Shown here one piece after another: positions 7,958-16,799 of a stretch of DNA of 64,000 nt. Numbering within the stretch: position 1 is the first letter of the stretch; each line of letters starts with the position of its first letter. Origin of the DNA: Niabella yanshanensis (GTDB taxonomy: Bacteria; Bacteroidota; Bacteroidia; Chitinophagales; Chitinophagaceae); contig NZ_CP139960.1 of the NCBI RefSeq assembly GCF_034424215.1, positions 3,472,001 to 3,536,000 on the forward strand. The letters are read 5' to 3'. A program made the position numbers and the translations under genes. The notes below the pieces were generated by a model. The model was given only the letters and a program-made list of their open reading frames with translations, was not told the DNA's origin and did no database searches.

Positions 7958-9364
7958 ATGATCATTTTCGTGGTCGCTCTATTGCTGTGTTATGGTTCGC
8001 TATTTTCACAAATAGCCGTTTCTCCCTCAAAAACTTACCTGACAAAAAATAACCAGCCTTTTTTCTGGCTGGCAGATACCGGCTGGGAGCTCTTCCATCG
8101 CCTGAGCCGGGAAGAAGCCATATACTATTTAAACGTACGGCAACAACAGGGTTTTAATGTAATTATGGCGGTTGCTCTCGCTGAGCTCGACGGTATTCGC
8201 ACACCTAATTACTATGGAGATCTGCCTTTCTCCGATCTGAAAACCCTAACTTGGGCCGAAACTCGGGGAAATAACCCAAAGGACAGTATTGCTTATGATT
8301 ACTGGGATCACGTAGATTTTGTAATTCGGGAAGCCGCTAAAAGAAATATTTTTATTGGCTTGCTGCCCACATGGGGAGATAAAGTAGTGCCTGGCGCGGC
8401 CGGGCCGGTTATTTTTACTGATTCCCTAAGTTCCTGCAATTATGCCCGTAAACTGGCCAACCGTTACAAAAATCAAAAGAATATCATCTGGATATTGGGC
8501 GGGGACCGGCCTGCGGTTGATAACCGAAATGGAAAAGAAATAAGGGATTACCGGCCCATCTGGAGGGCCATGGCAAAAGCTATACAGGATGTTTACGGAA
8601 AAAGGGTATTTATTGCCTATCACCCCAACTGGTTTAGCGGTGAGTATTTTGGCAAAGACGACGATTGGCTGAGCATAACTGCGATGCAAAGCGGTCATGG
8701 CTCAAGAGAGATTAAAGTATGGGATTGGGTGAGATGGGGTTTGAAAATGACGCCAAAGCGCCCTTTTATGGATATGGAACCCTGCTATGAGGACCATCCG
8801 GTTTCGCCCTGGGACGGAAAATGGACCAGGAGCAGCAGAGGCTATTTTACCGATTACGATGTACGTGCAAGAATATACCGAGGCATCTTTGCAGGCGGCT
8901 GCGGCGCTGTGTATGGCCATCACCAGATATGGCAATTTGTAGATACGAACCGGAACAAACCGGTTTTTACAGGCGATACCCTGATAGGCTGGAAACAGGC
9001 AATGGTGGCAAAAGGTGCGGTTCAAATGGGACATCTTAAAAAACTGGTATCACTCCACGCTGATTTTGAAAGAGAGGAAGATAGTTTGCTCATTGCATCT
9101 GACAGGGGGCATGATTATAAAGATATCATTATTGCAACCCGTAGTAAAAACAGGTCGTATGCGATGGTTTATCTCCCCAGGGCAGAAAGTATCAAAATAA
9201 ACCTCGATCGCCTGAACGAAGGGCCCAAAAAGATAACATGGTTTAATCCTGTCAACGGAAGCAAGTCTATATTGCCCGGGCGATATCAAAACGGGATTGC
9301 AACCTTAAGGCCACCTGATGCTACGCAAAAAGACTGGGTTCTGATAGTAGATACATACAAGTGA
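7958..9364 (+). CDS. GH140-like (DUF4038) secreted glycoside hydrolase
   Basis: Predicted exported glycosidase of 468 aa. The ATG at 7958 begins a hydrophobic signal (MIIFVVALLLCYGSLFSQ); in-frame starts at 7892 and 7928 are possible but add a non-signal prefix. The N-terminal TIM-barrel region begins YLTKNNQPFFWLADTGWEL and continues with DUF4038 signatures (QQQGFNVIMAVALAELDG, WILGGDRPA). A C-terminal beta domain (about residues 370-468) resembles the putative collagen-binding domain that follows DUF4038. Characterised relatives include the GH140 apiosidase of rhamnogalacturonan-II breakdown. No SusCD partner is adjacent, so the substrate is uncertain. Confidence 0.82.
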   Translation: MIIFVVALLLCYGSLFSQIAVSPSKTYLTKNNQPFFWLADTGWELFHRLSREEAIYYLNVRQQQGFNVIMAVALAELDGIRTPNYYGDLPFSDLKTLTWAETRGNNPKDSIAYDYWDHVDFVIREAAKRNIFIGLLPTWGDKVVPGAAGPVIFTDSLSSCNYARKLANRYKNQKNIIWILGGDRPAVDNRNGKEIRDYRPIWRAMAKAIQDVYGKRVFIAYHPNWFSGEYFGKDDDWLSITAMQSGHGSREIKVWDWVRWGLKMTPKRPFMDMEPCYEDHPVSPWDGKWTRSSRGYFTDYDVRARIYRGIFAGGCGAVYGHHQIWQFVDTNRNKPVFTGDTLIGWKQAMVAKGAVQMGHLKKLVSLHADFEREEDSLLIASDRGHDYKDIIIATRSKNRSYAMVYLPRAESIKINLDRLNEGPKKITWFNPVNGSKSILPGRYQNGIATLRPPDATQKDWVLIVDTYK

Positions 9365-9379
9365 TCATTTTTAAATTTT

Positions 9380-9412
9380 TTTGAAGAACCCAAATGAAAA
9401 TAAATACATTTG
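9380..9412 (+). promoter_or_regulatory. Promoter for the SixA-like gene (-33/-7)
   Basis: TTTG at 9380-9383, a 21-bp spacer, then TACATTTG at 9405-9412. An ATG at 9410 overlaps this -7 element, which supports the downstream start at 9446. Confidence 0.55.
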
Positions 9413-9445
9413 ATGCCAAAAAACGGGGTTAAAGGAATTAATTGT

Positions 9446-9931
9446 ATGAAAACATTGATCATTATCAGGCATGCAAAAGCAGAGCAGGGTTACGGTGTAG
9501 ATAGCAAACGGAAGTTAGAAGAAAGAGGCCACCGCGATGCTGCCTTCACGGCTCAGCGTTTGCTGGACAAAGGCTACAAGATCGATAAGATCTTTAGCAG
9601 TCCTTCAGAAAGAACGAAGGAAACGCTGACTTATTTTGCACAGGTTCACCATGTTGAAAGTAAGGATATCAAATACTTCGATGAGTTATACCTGGGCGAC
9701 ACACTTCAGATCACAGAGGCCATTAACTGGCTGCAGGAGAATATAGATACCCTGGCGGTTATCGGTCATAATCCGGGTGTTACCAATTTTACAAACGATA
9801 TTACCGGCTCAGATATTGAATCATTACCAACTTCGGGTATTGCCATTATAAAAGTAGATTGCGACGACTGGCAGGATTTTAACGAAGCAACGAAAACACT
9901 GGTTGAGGTAGATGGCCCCAAAGGAGCTTAA
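9446..9931 (+). CDS. SixA-like histidine phosphatase
   Basis: Small histidine-phosphatase-superfamily protein (161 aa). The RHAK motif at residues 8-11 supplies the catalytic His9. A second conserved His lies in VIGHNPGVTNF (about residue 110), and SSPSERTKET contributes the phosphate-pocket Arg. The length and RHAK/GHNP pairing fit SixA-type phosphohistidine phosphatases rather than larger phosphoglycerate mutases. The start at 9446 is preferred: it lies 34 bp after a good -7 box and places the RHAK strand at the N-terminus. The physiological substrate in this phylum is not known. Confidence 0.85.
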   Translation: MKTLIIIRHAKAEQGYGVDSKRKLEERGHRDAAFTAQRLLDKGYKIDKIFSSPSERTKETLTYFAQVHHVESKDIKYFDELYLGDTLQITEAINWLQENIDTLAVIGHNPGVTNFTNDITGSDIESLPTSGIAIIKVDCDDWQDFNEATKTLVEVDGPKGA

Positions 9932-10030
9932 ATTGTGTACGGTGTAAGATGTTTGATGTACGTGTATCGTATACCGTTTATCGAACGTTACCTATCATCT
10001 GTCAACTGTAATCAGTCATCTAATAATATC

Positions 10031-10741
10031 ATGGGACAAAAAAAACTGATCCGCTTTGCGGAATTACTTACTTTCTCCAATGTGCTGCAGTACCCCGAAA
10101 ATATGGCGGGTAACTGGCATCAGCATTTCAATAATAACCATCCCCTGGTTTTAGAACTGGCTTGCGGAAAAGGCGAGTATGCTTTGGGCCTGGCACAAAT
10201 TCACCCCGGTAAAAACGCAATAGGTGTTGATATAAAAGGAAACCGCCTTTGGGTGGGTGCTAAAAAAGCCATCCAAAATAATATATCGAATGTGGCCTTT
10301 TTGCGTGCACAGATTGAACAGCTAACACAATATTTTGCAAAAGATGAGGTGGAGGAGATCTGGATTACCTTTCCAGATCCGCAATTAAGATTTTCGAAAG
10401 CAAAAAAGAGGCTGACCCATCCCAGGTTTTTAAGAACCTATCAACAGGTATTAAAGCCCGGAGGAAAAATACATTTAAAAACAGACAGCCCTGATTTGTA
10501 CCGGTTTACCAAAGAAGTGTTGACCATGTATAATTGCCCTGTTATTGCAGATACAGACGATTTATATGCACAGGAAGACCGGTCAGAAGAGTTGAAGCTG
10601 AAAACACACTACGAAGCGCTTGACATTGCGCAAAGCAGCCGCATTCATTATTTGTGCTTTACTTTGCCTCAACCCTTAGCTGGTCCTGAAAAGGATGAGC
10701 AGTTAAAAGAAGCCATCAGGTATGAGCTGGATAGAGGGTGA
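10031..10741 (+). CDS. trmB: tRNA (guanine-N7-)-methyltransferase
   Basis: SAM-dependent enzyme forming m7G46 in the tRNA variable loop. The 236-aa product starting MGQKKLIRF has the SAM site LELACGKGEYALGLA (about residues 38-53), the TrmB signature WITFPDPQLRFSKAKKR (about 115-131) and GGKIHLKTDSPDLY further on. An in-frame ATG at 9935 would add 32 residues encoded by word-like intergenic repeat sequence and is rejected. The 3' end overlaps the next gene by 20 bp, indicating translational coupling. Confidence 0.95.
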   Translation: MGQKKLIRFAELLTFSNVLQYPENMAGNWHQHFNNNHPLVLELACGKGEYALGLAQIHPGKNAIGVDIKGNRLWVGAKKAIQNNISNVAFLRAQIEQLTQYFAKDEVEEIWITFPDPQLRFSKAKKRLTHPRFLRTYQQVLKPGGKIHLKTDSPDLYRFTKEVLTMYNCPVIADTDDLYAQEDRSEELKLKTHYEALDIAQSSRIHYLCFTLPQPLAGPEKDEQLKEAIRYELDRG

Positions 10742-10925
10742 AGATTATTACCAGAATGAAGAAGGGCTGGTAACACTAACCGCAAAATATTTACGGGAAC
10801 GTGGATTTTGTTGTGGCAAAGGCTGTTTGCATTGTCCATACGATTATATCCGGGTTCCTGAACCGCTTAGAACCGAATTGCTCAATGAAAGAGCAGAAAA
10901 CCCCGATAGTACTACTTCCTCATAG
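10722..10925 (+). CDS. DUF5522-type small cysteine-rich protein
   Basis: 67-aa protein overlapping the end of trmB by 20 bp. It contains GFCCGKGCLHCPYDY (about residues 29-43), a CC...C..C cluster typical of DUF5522-like proteins that could bind a metal or Fe-S cluster. The upstream half has EDYYQNEEGLVTLTAKYL. No function is established. Its coupling to trmB hints at a tRNA- or RNA-related role, but that is inference only. Confidence 0.75.
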   Translation: MSWIEGEDYYQNEEGLVTLTAKYLRERGFCCGKGCLHCPYDYIRVPEPLRTELLNERAENPDSTTSS

Positions 10926-11012
10926 ATCTGTAATTATTTAGAGCTATAACCATGTAGTCATTATTGTGCAGGCACAGATTTTTTTATCAGTACTTTTAGC
11001 TTGCAAAAATTA

Positions 11013-11417
11013 ATGGTTATGCCTGCTAAAAAGAAAATAACAACAGACAATACCTCATTAAAAAGCGTTGTTCCTTCTGGTCAACGGGATCTTGATTTCT
11101 CTGAACAGGTATACCAGATAGCCCGGCAAATACCTAAAGGCAGAGTAACCTCTTATGGTGCTATCGCCAAATGTATCGGAACCGGAAAGTCTGCGCGCCT
11201 GGTGGGCTGGGCTATGAGTGCCTGTAGTAAAGTAAAACCAAAAGTTCCGGCGCATAGGGTAGTGAATAGTGCGGGTGTGTTAAGCGGGAAACTAGCCTTT
11301 AAAACGCCCACTTATATGGAAGAGCTTTTAGCCAAAGAAGGCGTTGCCGTAAAAAATGATAAAATAGTCGACTTTAAAAAACGCTTTTGGGACCCGCTAA
11401 ACGAACTGTCGCTTTAA
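11013..11417 (+). CDS. Alkyltransferase-like (ATL) MGMT-family protein
   Basis: Homologue of the DNA-binding domain of O6-alkylguanine-DNA alkyltransferase (about 134 aa). The fold is recognisable from IPKGRVTSYGAIAKCIG, ARLVGWAMS and VPAHRVVNSAGVLSGK. The active-site PCHR is PAHR here, so it cannot accept an alkyl group. Such ATL proteins are known to bind alkylated guanine and hand lesions to nucleotide excision repair. ATGs at 11013 and 11019 are both plausible. The gene is convergent with the MocR gene, overlapping it by 4 bp. Confidence 0.88.
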   Translation: MVMPAKKKITTDNTSLKSVVPSGQRDLDFSEQVYQIARQIPKGRVTSYGAIAKCIGTGKSARLVGWAMSACSKVKPKVPAHRVVNSAGVLSGKLAFKTPTYMEELLAKEGVAVKNDKIVDFKKRFWDPLNELSL

Positions 11418-12883
11418 ATGCGTTGCGCCGTAATAGCATTATGAAGCGTTTGAAGTGCAGCAATACTCTCCGCTTCGTTGAAAGCGGCAAATCCCAATCT
11501 TATTGCCGTCAGGTCCCTGGTTTGAAACAGCAATGTTGCGGGAAGATGCAAGCCACCGGCCCTACAGGTTTTGGCAACCGCTGAAAGATTGAGCCGGGTT
11601 CGAAATGGAAGCCATACAGCCAGCCCACCCTGAGGCAATTTAAAGTCAATTGTTGAGTGAAGGATTTTATTCAAATGATTGCAAAAATGATCGCGTCGAT
11701 CGCGATATATCTGGTGCGTTTTTTTCAGATGTCTCAATATTTCTCCTTCAGCAATCATCTCACCCAGCACTTGTTCCATCATCAGGTCTCCGTTGGCATC
11801 TACAACTGCCTTTAATTTATTGATCTCTTTAACCAGGTTTTCGGGGGCAACAATAAAGCCGGTTCGGAAACCGGGAGCCAGGGTTTTGCAGAAAGAGCCT
11901 ACAGATACAACCATGCCTTTATTATCTATGCTGCCTAAAGGCAGTTCTGCATTGCTGTTAAAACTGAAGTCATAATCATAATCATCTTCCAGTATAATGA
12001 AGCCAAAACGATAGGAAAGCTCTAATAATTGCAAACGTCTTTCTGTGCTTAAGGATACGGTAGTGGGATAATGATAATGTGGTGTGATGTACACCATTTT
12101 AACGGATTGCCGCTTACATATTCTTTTGATGGCATCTACATCAATTCCATTGTGATCAACGGGAACCGGTTTCAATATAGCGCCAGCCTGCTGAAACACC
12201 ATATTGGCTTTATGATAGCTGGGGTTACCCACAATTACCCAGTCGTTTGCAGACAGTAGTGTCTGGGCTGCGAGGTACAGGTTCATTTCGGTACCACGGG
12301 TGCTGACTATGTTTTTGGGAGCAGCCCTCAGTCCCCTGGTGCTATTCAGGAAATTGGTAAGCTGGTTTTTAAAGAAAATATTTTCTCCGCCAGGTTGGTA
12401 GCCCCATAACCTGCGGTTTATTTTTCGGCTAAGGGCTGCAGAGTACCTGGCTGCCAGCTGCTCAGCGTAAGCCAGCCGGATATCCGGTTGTCCGTCGTCA
12501 AAAGAAATCCTGGAAGAGACAGGATCTGGCGTGCTTTCAAGCAGGGTATTGGTAGCAATGGAAAAACCGGTAACCGCGGGAAAGGAAACCAGCTGGCCTG
12601 TAACCGCTTCCGCTCTTTTGTTTTTTATAAAACAACCTTTATTGGGTAGCACGATGATCCAACCCTGCATTTCCAGCTCATTAAAAGCTGCCACCACTGT
12701 TTTTCTATGCACACCCAGTAATTCACTCAATGTTCGGGTGCCTGGTAATTTATGGTTGGCGGGCAAGTGACCATTCCTTATTAAATGGCTCATCCTTTGT
12801 GCTATCTGGAGGTAAACAGGAGCATCCTCCTCCGGATCAATACTGATCAGTTTTTTATAGGGGAAAATAACCGGACTACTCAT
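11414..12883 (-). CDS. MocR-family (GntR-aminotransferase) transcriptional regulator
   Basis: 489-aa fusion regulator. The N-terminal winged helix of GntR type occupies about residues 20-85 (HLPANHKLPGTRTLSELLGV). The C-terminal domain is a fold-type I PLP-dependent aminotransferase. The PLP Lys appears to be in SVGSFCKTLAPGFRTGF (about residue 320), with LEDDYDYDF upstream. MocR proteins include PdxR and GabR and commonly bind direct repeats in promoters shared with a divergent gene. Here the divergent neighbour is a TonB receptor 82 bp away, and AACCGGACTAC occurs twice there. The effector is unknown; PLP, an amino acid or an amine are possibilities from family knowledge. Confidence 0.9.
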   Translation of the reverse strand: MSSPVIFPYKKLISIDPEEDAPVYLQIAQRMSHLIRNGHLPANHKLPGTRTLSELLGVHRKTVVAAFNELEMQGWIIVLPNKGCFIKNKRAEAVTGQLVSFPAVTGFSIATNTLLESTPDPVSSRISFDDGQPDIRLAYAEQLAARYSAALSRKINRRLWGYQPGGENIFFKNQLTNFLNSTRGLRAAPKNIVSTRGTEMNLYLAAQTLLSANDWVIVGNPSYHKANMVFQQAGAILKPVPVDHNGIDVDAIKRICKRQSVKMVYITPHYHYPTTVSLSTERRLQLLELSYRFGFIILEDDYDYDFSFNSNAELPLGSIDNKGMVVSVGSFCKTLAPGFRTGFIVAPENLVKEINKLKAVVDANGDLMMEQVLGEMIAEGEILRHLKKTHQIYRDRRDHFCNHLNKILHSTIDFKLPQGGLAVWLPFRTRLNLSAVAKTCRAGGLHLPATLLFQTRDLTAIRLGFAAFNEAESIAALQTLHNAITAQRI

Positions 12884-12902
12884 TTTATTGAAACCGGACT
12901 AC
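12869..12902. promoter_or_regulatory. Direct repeats in the MocR/TonB divergent promoter
   Basis: AACCGGACTAC occurs exactly at 12869-12879 and 12892-12902, a 23-bp period (about two helical turns). The first copy overlaps the MocR start region; the second lies 21 bp before the candidate -7 of the TonB receptor gene. Family knowledge says MocR regulators bind direct repeats, so this is a candidate operator. Confidence 0.5.
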
Positions 12903-12923
12903 CTCCGGGCATCTGCAAGGTAA

Positions 12924-12931
12924 TAGTTTTG
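12924..12931 (+). promoter_or_regulatory. Candidate -7 element for the TonB receptor gene
   Basis: TAGTTTTG followed by CG matches TAnnTTTG, 34 bp before the ATG at 12966. The -33 position is occupied by the second direct repeat instead of TTTG, which fits an activator-dependent promoter. Confidence 0.4.
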
Positions 12932-12965
12932 CGCAGATTTTATTAAAACTGAAACCAATAAGTGA

Positions 12966-14891
12966 ATGAAGAAGTTGAACCGTTTATCAGCAGTTGTTAT
13001 TTTAATGATTATTAGCGTAGGGCTGATGGCCCAGGAGCAAACCCTTGATCCTATAACGATTACTTCGTCGCTATCAGAAAAAAGAAGCTCAGAAACCGGC
13101 CGGAACATTACGATCGTTAGGGGAGAAGATATTGCTAAATTACCCGTGCACTCCCTGGATGAGCTGCTAAAGTATATACCTGGCGTCGAAGTGCAGTCCC
13201 GCGGTCCGCAAGGCGCACAAAGCGATATCAGTATGCGCGGGGGAACTTACCAGCAGGTACTGGTCATATTAGATGGTTTAAGGCTAAACGACCCCAACAC
13301 CGGCCATTTTTCCGCATACATTCCTGTAACTCCTGCTCAAATAGACCGGATTGAAGTACTGAAAGGCGCTTCTGCCGCTATATACGGCTCAGACGCTGTG
13401 GGTGGGGTAATCAATATTATTACCCGGTCTTTTAATGCCGGTGCACAAAAAAGCAACACCGTTGTTCAGGCACAGGTGGCTGCTGGGGAATATAACCTGG
13501 TAAATACGAATATAGGAGGCTATCTCAGCCGGGGAAAGCTAAGCGCAGATGCGGGTTTTTTATCTAATCATTCCACAGGTGTACAACAGCGGGGTATCAG
13601 GGGTTATTTTCATAATACTGCAGCATCAGTAGGGTTGAATTATAAGTTGAATGATTATTGGAATATATCTGCCCGAACCACTTATGACAACCGCGACTTT
13701 GCTGCCCAGAACTTTTATACCACATCTGCTTTTGATACTGCTTCAGAAGTTGTAAGCAGCTGGTGGCATCAGCTTCAGGTGAGTTTCGAAAAAAATAAGT
13801 CTAGCCTAAGTCTCAACGCAGGATATAAAACCCTGGACGACGAGTATTCTTTTAGTCGGTCGTCAATTGCCAACCAAAATACTTCGAAGCTTTTTCAATC
13901 CTTATTGTTGTATCAGCAAGAGCTCAGTAATACCACCTCATTAATCAGCGGGCTTAATTACCAGCACCGGGTTATACAATCTAACGACAGGGGTAATCAT
14001 TCACTCAATATTGCAGCGCCGTTTGTAAGCCTGTCGCAACAACTGGGTGCCTATTTTAACCTGCTGCCTTCGGTAAGGGTAGAGTTTATCGGTAATAATC
14101 ATCCGGAGCTGTTGCCACAACTCAATGCCTCTTTACATATCAATAGCTGGCAGCTGAGAGCCAGTGGTGGTAGAACCATACGCGATGCCGATTTTACAGA
14201 ACGTTATAACAATTATGGAAAGAAAATGGTGCCCAAAGGGCAAAGTGTAGGCAATCCGGGCCTGGTACCTGAAGTTTCGTGGAGCTATGAGGCCGGGTTC
14301 GACTGGTTTTATCAATCTGCTTTACGGGTGTCGTCTACTTTCTTCCAACGCTTTCATTCCAGGTTGATCGACTGGGTGAGCACGCCTTATGCGAACATGC
14401 CAAGGCAGGAAAACCTGGATGCTACCGGCTCTTATGCTCTCGCAAAAAACATAGCAGAAGTAAACACCACCGGCCTGGAAACTGACCTGCAATACATAGG
14501 TATAATAGGCGACCAACAAAAGCTGGTGGTTAATACAGGCCTGGTTTGGTTGTATAGTAAGAGCAGCGAAGCCAATCCGTCGTTTTACATTTCTTCTCAC
14601 GCCCGGTTTTTAAGCAATTTTAATATACAGTACGAACTGGGCAATGCTGCATTAAGCTTTACGGGTATTTATAAGTCCCGCCGGCCACAGCAGGCTCCAG
14701 GTATTAATGCCTTTGTCAGCAAAGATTATTTCCTGTTAAATGGCAGGGCTTCTTACGGCTTTGTAAAGCAAAGGCTTTCCGTATTTGCGCAGGTAGATAA
14801 TATTTTTGACAGAAGCTACAGCGATTTGCTGGGGGCAATAATGCCAGGCAGATGGCTGCAGGGCGGGGTCAGCTTTCGTCTAAGCAAGTAA
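12966..14891 (+). CDS. TonB-dependent outer-membrane receptor (BtuB/FepA-like size)
   Basis: 641-aa outer-membrane active transporter with a cleavable signal (MKKLNRLSAVVILMIISVGLMAQ). The plug domain (about residues 40-155) carries RNITIVRGEDI, LLKYIPGVEV, SDISMRGGTYQQVLVILDG and IEVLKGASAAIYGSDAVGGVINI. The remaining sequence is a beta barrel ending in a terminal aromatic-rich strand (WLQGGVSFRL). It has no N-terminal carboxypeptidase-like domain, so it is not SusC type; the compact form resembles cobalamin or siderophore receptors. No riboswitch or Fur-like box was seen, and the divergent MocR gene is the likely regulator. The ligand is undetermined. Confidence 0.9.
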   Translation: MKKLNRLSAVVILMIISVGLMAQEQTLDPITITSSLSEKRSSETGRNITIVRGEDIAKLPVHSLDELLKYIPGVEVQSRGPQGAQSDISMRGGTYQQVLVILDGLRLNDPNTGHFSAYIPVTPAQIDRIEVLKGASAAIYGSDAVGGVINIITRSFNAGAQKSNTVVQAQVAAGEYNLVNTNIGGYLSRGKLSADAGFLSNHSTGVQQRGIRGYFHNTAASVGLNYKLNDYWNISARTTYDNRDFAAQNFYTTSAFDTASEVVSSWWHQLQVSFEKNKSSLSLNAGYKTLDDEYSFSRSSIANQNTSKLFQSLLLYQQELSNTTSLISGLNYQHRVIQSNDRGNHSLNIAAPFVSLSQQLGAYFNLLPSVRVEFIGNNHPELLPQLNASLHINSWQLRASGGRTIRDADFTERYNNYGKKMVPKGQSVGNPGLVPEVSWSYEAGFDWFYQSALRVSSTFFQRFHSRLIDWVSTPYANMPRQENLDATGSYALAKNIAEVNTTGLETDLQYIGIIGDQQKLVVNTGLVWLYSKSSEANPSFYISSHARFLSNFNIQYELGNAALSFTGIYKSRRPQQAPGINAFVSKDYFLLNGRASYGFVKQRLSVFAQVDNIFDRSYSDLLGAIMPGRWLQGGVSFRLSK

Positions 14892-14893
14892 AA

Positions 14894-14933
14894 AAAGAAC
14901 GAGCCCGCAGTTTAAACCGCGGGCTCGTTCTTT
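14894..14933. terminator. Bidirectional terminator between convergent genes
   Basis: A perfect 15-bp stem (14894-14908 with 14919-14933), GC-rich in the middle with A-run and T-run ends, 10-nt loop. It serves both the TonB receptor and the DUF4290 gene. Confidence 0.9.
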
Positions 14934-14951
14934 ATCATTGAAGGGGGGCAT

Positions 14952-15647
14952 TTAAAACCGCTTCTTTTTAAAGTTGCTGTTGTTATTGCCGTTGCCGTTG
15001 CGGCGGTTGCCGTTATTATTGTTGTTGTTATTGTTATTGCGTTGCTGCTGGAACTTATTCCGTTTCCCAAAATTATTATTCTTGGACAGCGCCAGGTCCT
15101 GCTTCATACTATACGCTTTAACATAAGGAGTATTGGTAAACTCCAACTGCCCGTTGGTGATCGAATTAAGTTCGCTCTGTATCGCATCATCATGCACCAC
15201 TTCCTTATGCCAGTTATTATACGCCAGCTTCATATAATAAGCTATTGCATTGGCAAATCCCTGTTTTTTCTCAGGGTCCTGTTCCACCAAAGCCTTATCA
15301 ATTACATCTTCCAGGTTTTTACCTAAATGAGAAAACCTGGAAGAGCGTTTAGGGTAGGGTATTGGCTGCGGCTTTGCTTTATAGGTTTCCTTGGTTGGGA
15401 TGGGATAGGGAGAGTCCACTTGCAGGCTAAAATCGGAAATTAAAAATAAATGATCCCAAAGCTTGTGTTTGAAATCTTCCACGTTTTTAAGATGGGGATT
15501 TAAAAAGCCCATTAATTCAATCACCGCTTCTGCATTACGTTGTCTTCTTTCAGGATCTTCGATAGCCTGTATATGTTCCACCATTTTCTGTACATGTCGC
15601 CCATACTCGCGCATTGCCAGGTGGTTTCTAGTAGTATTATATTCCAT
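14952..15647 (-). CDS. DUF4290 protein with Asn-rich tail
   Basis: 231-aa Bacteroidetes-specific protein of unknown function. The start at 15647 gives MEYNTTRNHLAMREYGRH, the usual DUF4290 N-terminus; an upstream ATG would add 10 residues. The conserved body runs through LMGFLNPHLKN, HKLWDHLFLISDF and VDSPYPIPTKE. After about residue 195 the protein becomes low-complexity, with a run of Asn, Gly and Arg ending FKKKRF. That tail is probably disordered and may bind nucleic acid (inference). The repeat-like DNA there (GTTATT units) may be prone to slippage. Confidence 0.85.
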   Translation of the reverse strand: MEYNTTRNHLAMREYGRHVQKMVEHIQAIEDPERRQRNAEAVIELMGFLNPHLKNVEDFKHKLWDHLFLISDFSLQVDSPYPIPTKETYKAKPQPIPYPKRSSRFSHLGKNLEDVIDKALVEQDPEKKQGFANAIAYYMKLAYNNWHKEVVHDDAIQSELNSITNGQLEFTNTPYVKAYSMKQDLALSKNNNFGKRNKFQQQRNNNNNNNNNGNRRNGNGNNNSNFKKKRF

Positions 15648-15699
15648 AAAAACTTTTGGTAAAAAATGTATCTGCAAGCAAACTTTTGTGTGGTGTTAT

Positions 15700-15707
15700 A
15701 CCTTTGC
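15700..15707 (+). promoter_or_regulatory. Candidate -7 element for the GT4-like gene
   Basis: TACCTTTG followed by CA, 42 bp upstream of the ATG at 15750. No convincing -33 at proper spacing. Confidence 0.35.
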
Positions 15708-15749
15708 AGCTATTTAGCAAAGATATAGGAAAAACGGTTATTTATAATA

Positions 15750-16772
15750 ATGGCAATAATTTTAGATACGGAAGGGATTTCAGCGGCAACCTACCGGGGT
15801 TATTTAGCAAGATCCTTGTTCGACGGTATAGCTGCTCAATTGCCGGATCAACGGTTGGTAGTGACTGCACCTACTGATATTCAGGGATTAGCGTATGATA
15901 AAGACGCCGGAGATTTACCCCCGCAAAAGGGACTGTTTCATCAAAAAAAAACAGCTAAATGGCTTCAACTGCACCAGGTCAGGGCCTTCATCAGCTTCAA
16001 AAGAATGTTAAAAACAGATCATTTGATCAGGCAGGTATTAATAATTGCCGGCGAAGAACAACTGGATGATGAAAAATTGATCCGCTCAGCGCCGCATATC
16101 TGCATTGTTTCGGAGGGACTCAATCAGCTTTTTAATGAAAAATATCCGGGCTTTAGATCCAGGATCATCCTGATCGATAGCATTATGGACCAGGACGCCC
16201 CGGATTACGTCACAGCTGATGATACCAGGGAAACCATTGCTTCCGGGCGCGAGTATTTTGTTCTCGCAGATTTTAATTTGACGCAGGAAAGCCTGACTGT
16301 TCTTCTGAAGGGTTTTTCTGCCTTTAAAAGGATGTTACACAGCAGCTGGAAATTCATGGTAGTACTGCGTTCGGAAGAAACGATCAGGAGGGCAGGTATA
16401 GATCAGCTTTTATCCAATTATAAATATCGCGACGATGTTATCGTAACGAACGGAGAACTATTAAATGAAAAGCTACGGGATGCTTATGCCTTAGTGAGTA
16501 TGGATGATTCTGAAAGGCTTCCCATACCAGTTATCGAAGCTGCACGGGTACATACGCCGGCCATTGTCCAGGATACGCGGTCAGCCAGGGCTCTTCTAGG
16601 AACCTCAGTTATTTATACTTCGGAAAAAACCAGTGAAGCCATTGGCGAGATGCTGATGAAAATGTATAAGGATGAAAATTTCAGGCAAACACTGATCAAA
16701 GAGTTGAAAGGCCTTTCATTGCCAACTGGTTCGGAGACTGCGATGCGCACATTATCAAGCTTGCTTACATAG
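15750..16772 (+). CDS. Glycosyltransferase-like protein (GT4-type C-terminal fold)
   Basis: 340-aa protein recognised by its C-terminal half. There YRDDVIVTNGELLNEKLRDAY and RLPIPVIEAARVHTPAIVQD correspond to the nucleotide-sugar-binding region of GT4 enzymes (the E of IPVIEA aligns with the EX7E motif). The N-terminal half begins MAIILDTEGISAATYRGYLA and is more divergent, with no obvious signal or membrane segment. No partner genes for a polysaccharide pathway are adjacent; it sits alone between DUF4290 (divergent) and gldC. Donor and acceptor are unknown. Confidence 0.65.
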   Translation: MAIILDTEGISAATYRGYLARSLFDGIAAQLPDQRLVVTAPTDIQGLAYDKDAGDLPPQKGLFHQKKTAKWLQLHQVRAFISFKRMLKTDHLIRQVLIIAGEEQLDDEKLIRSAPHICIVSEGLNQLFNEKYPGFRSRIILIDSIMDQDAPDYVTADDTRETIASGREYFVLADFNLTQESLTVLLKGFSAFKRMLHSSWKFMVVLRSEETIRRAGIDQLLSNYKYRDDVIVTNGELLNEKLRDAYALVSMDDSERLPIPVIEAARVHTPAIVQDTRSARALLGTSVIYTSEKTSEAIGEMLMKMYKDENFRQTLIKELKGLSLPTGSETAMRTLSSLLT

Positions 16773-16791
16773 CAGCAGAGCTATAAATGCT

Positions 16792-16799
16792 TACTTTTG
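16792..16799 (+). promoter_or_regulatory. Candidate -7 element for gldC
   Basis: TACTTTTG followed by CG, 99 bp before the gldC ATG and 20 bp after the preceding stop. No -33 match. Confidence 0.35.

Noticed and set aside
9935-10030. N-terminal extension of TrmB
   Set aside because: The in-frame upstream ATG starts in word-like intergenic repeat and the added 32 residues match nothing in the family.
11013-11417. Inactivated MGMT (PAHR instead of PCHR) as a damaged gene
   Set aside because: The Cys to Ala change is the defining feature of alkyltransferase-like proteins; the rest of the fold is well kept.
12884-12965. Cobalamin riboswitch before the BtuB-sized TonB receptor
   Set aside because: The intergenic region is only 82 bp and contains none of the conserved B12-box or multi-helix structure.
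15001-15060. Tandem repeat array in the DUF4290 gene
   Set aside because: It encodes the Asn/Gly-rich tail in frame; low-complexity coding, not a separate repeat element.
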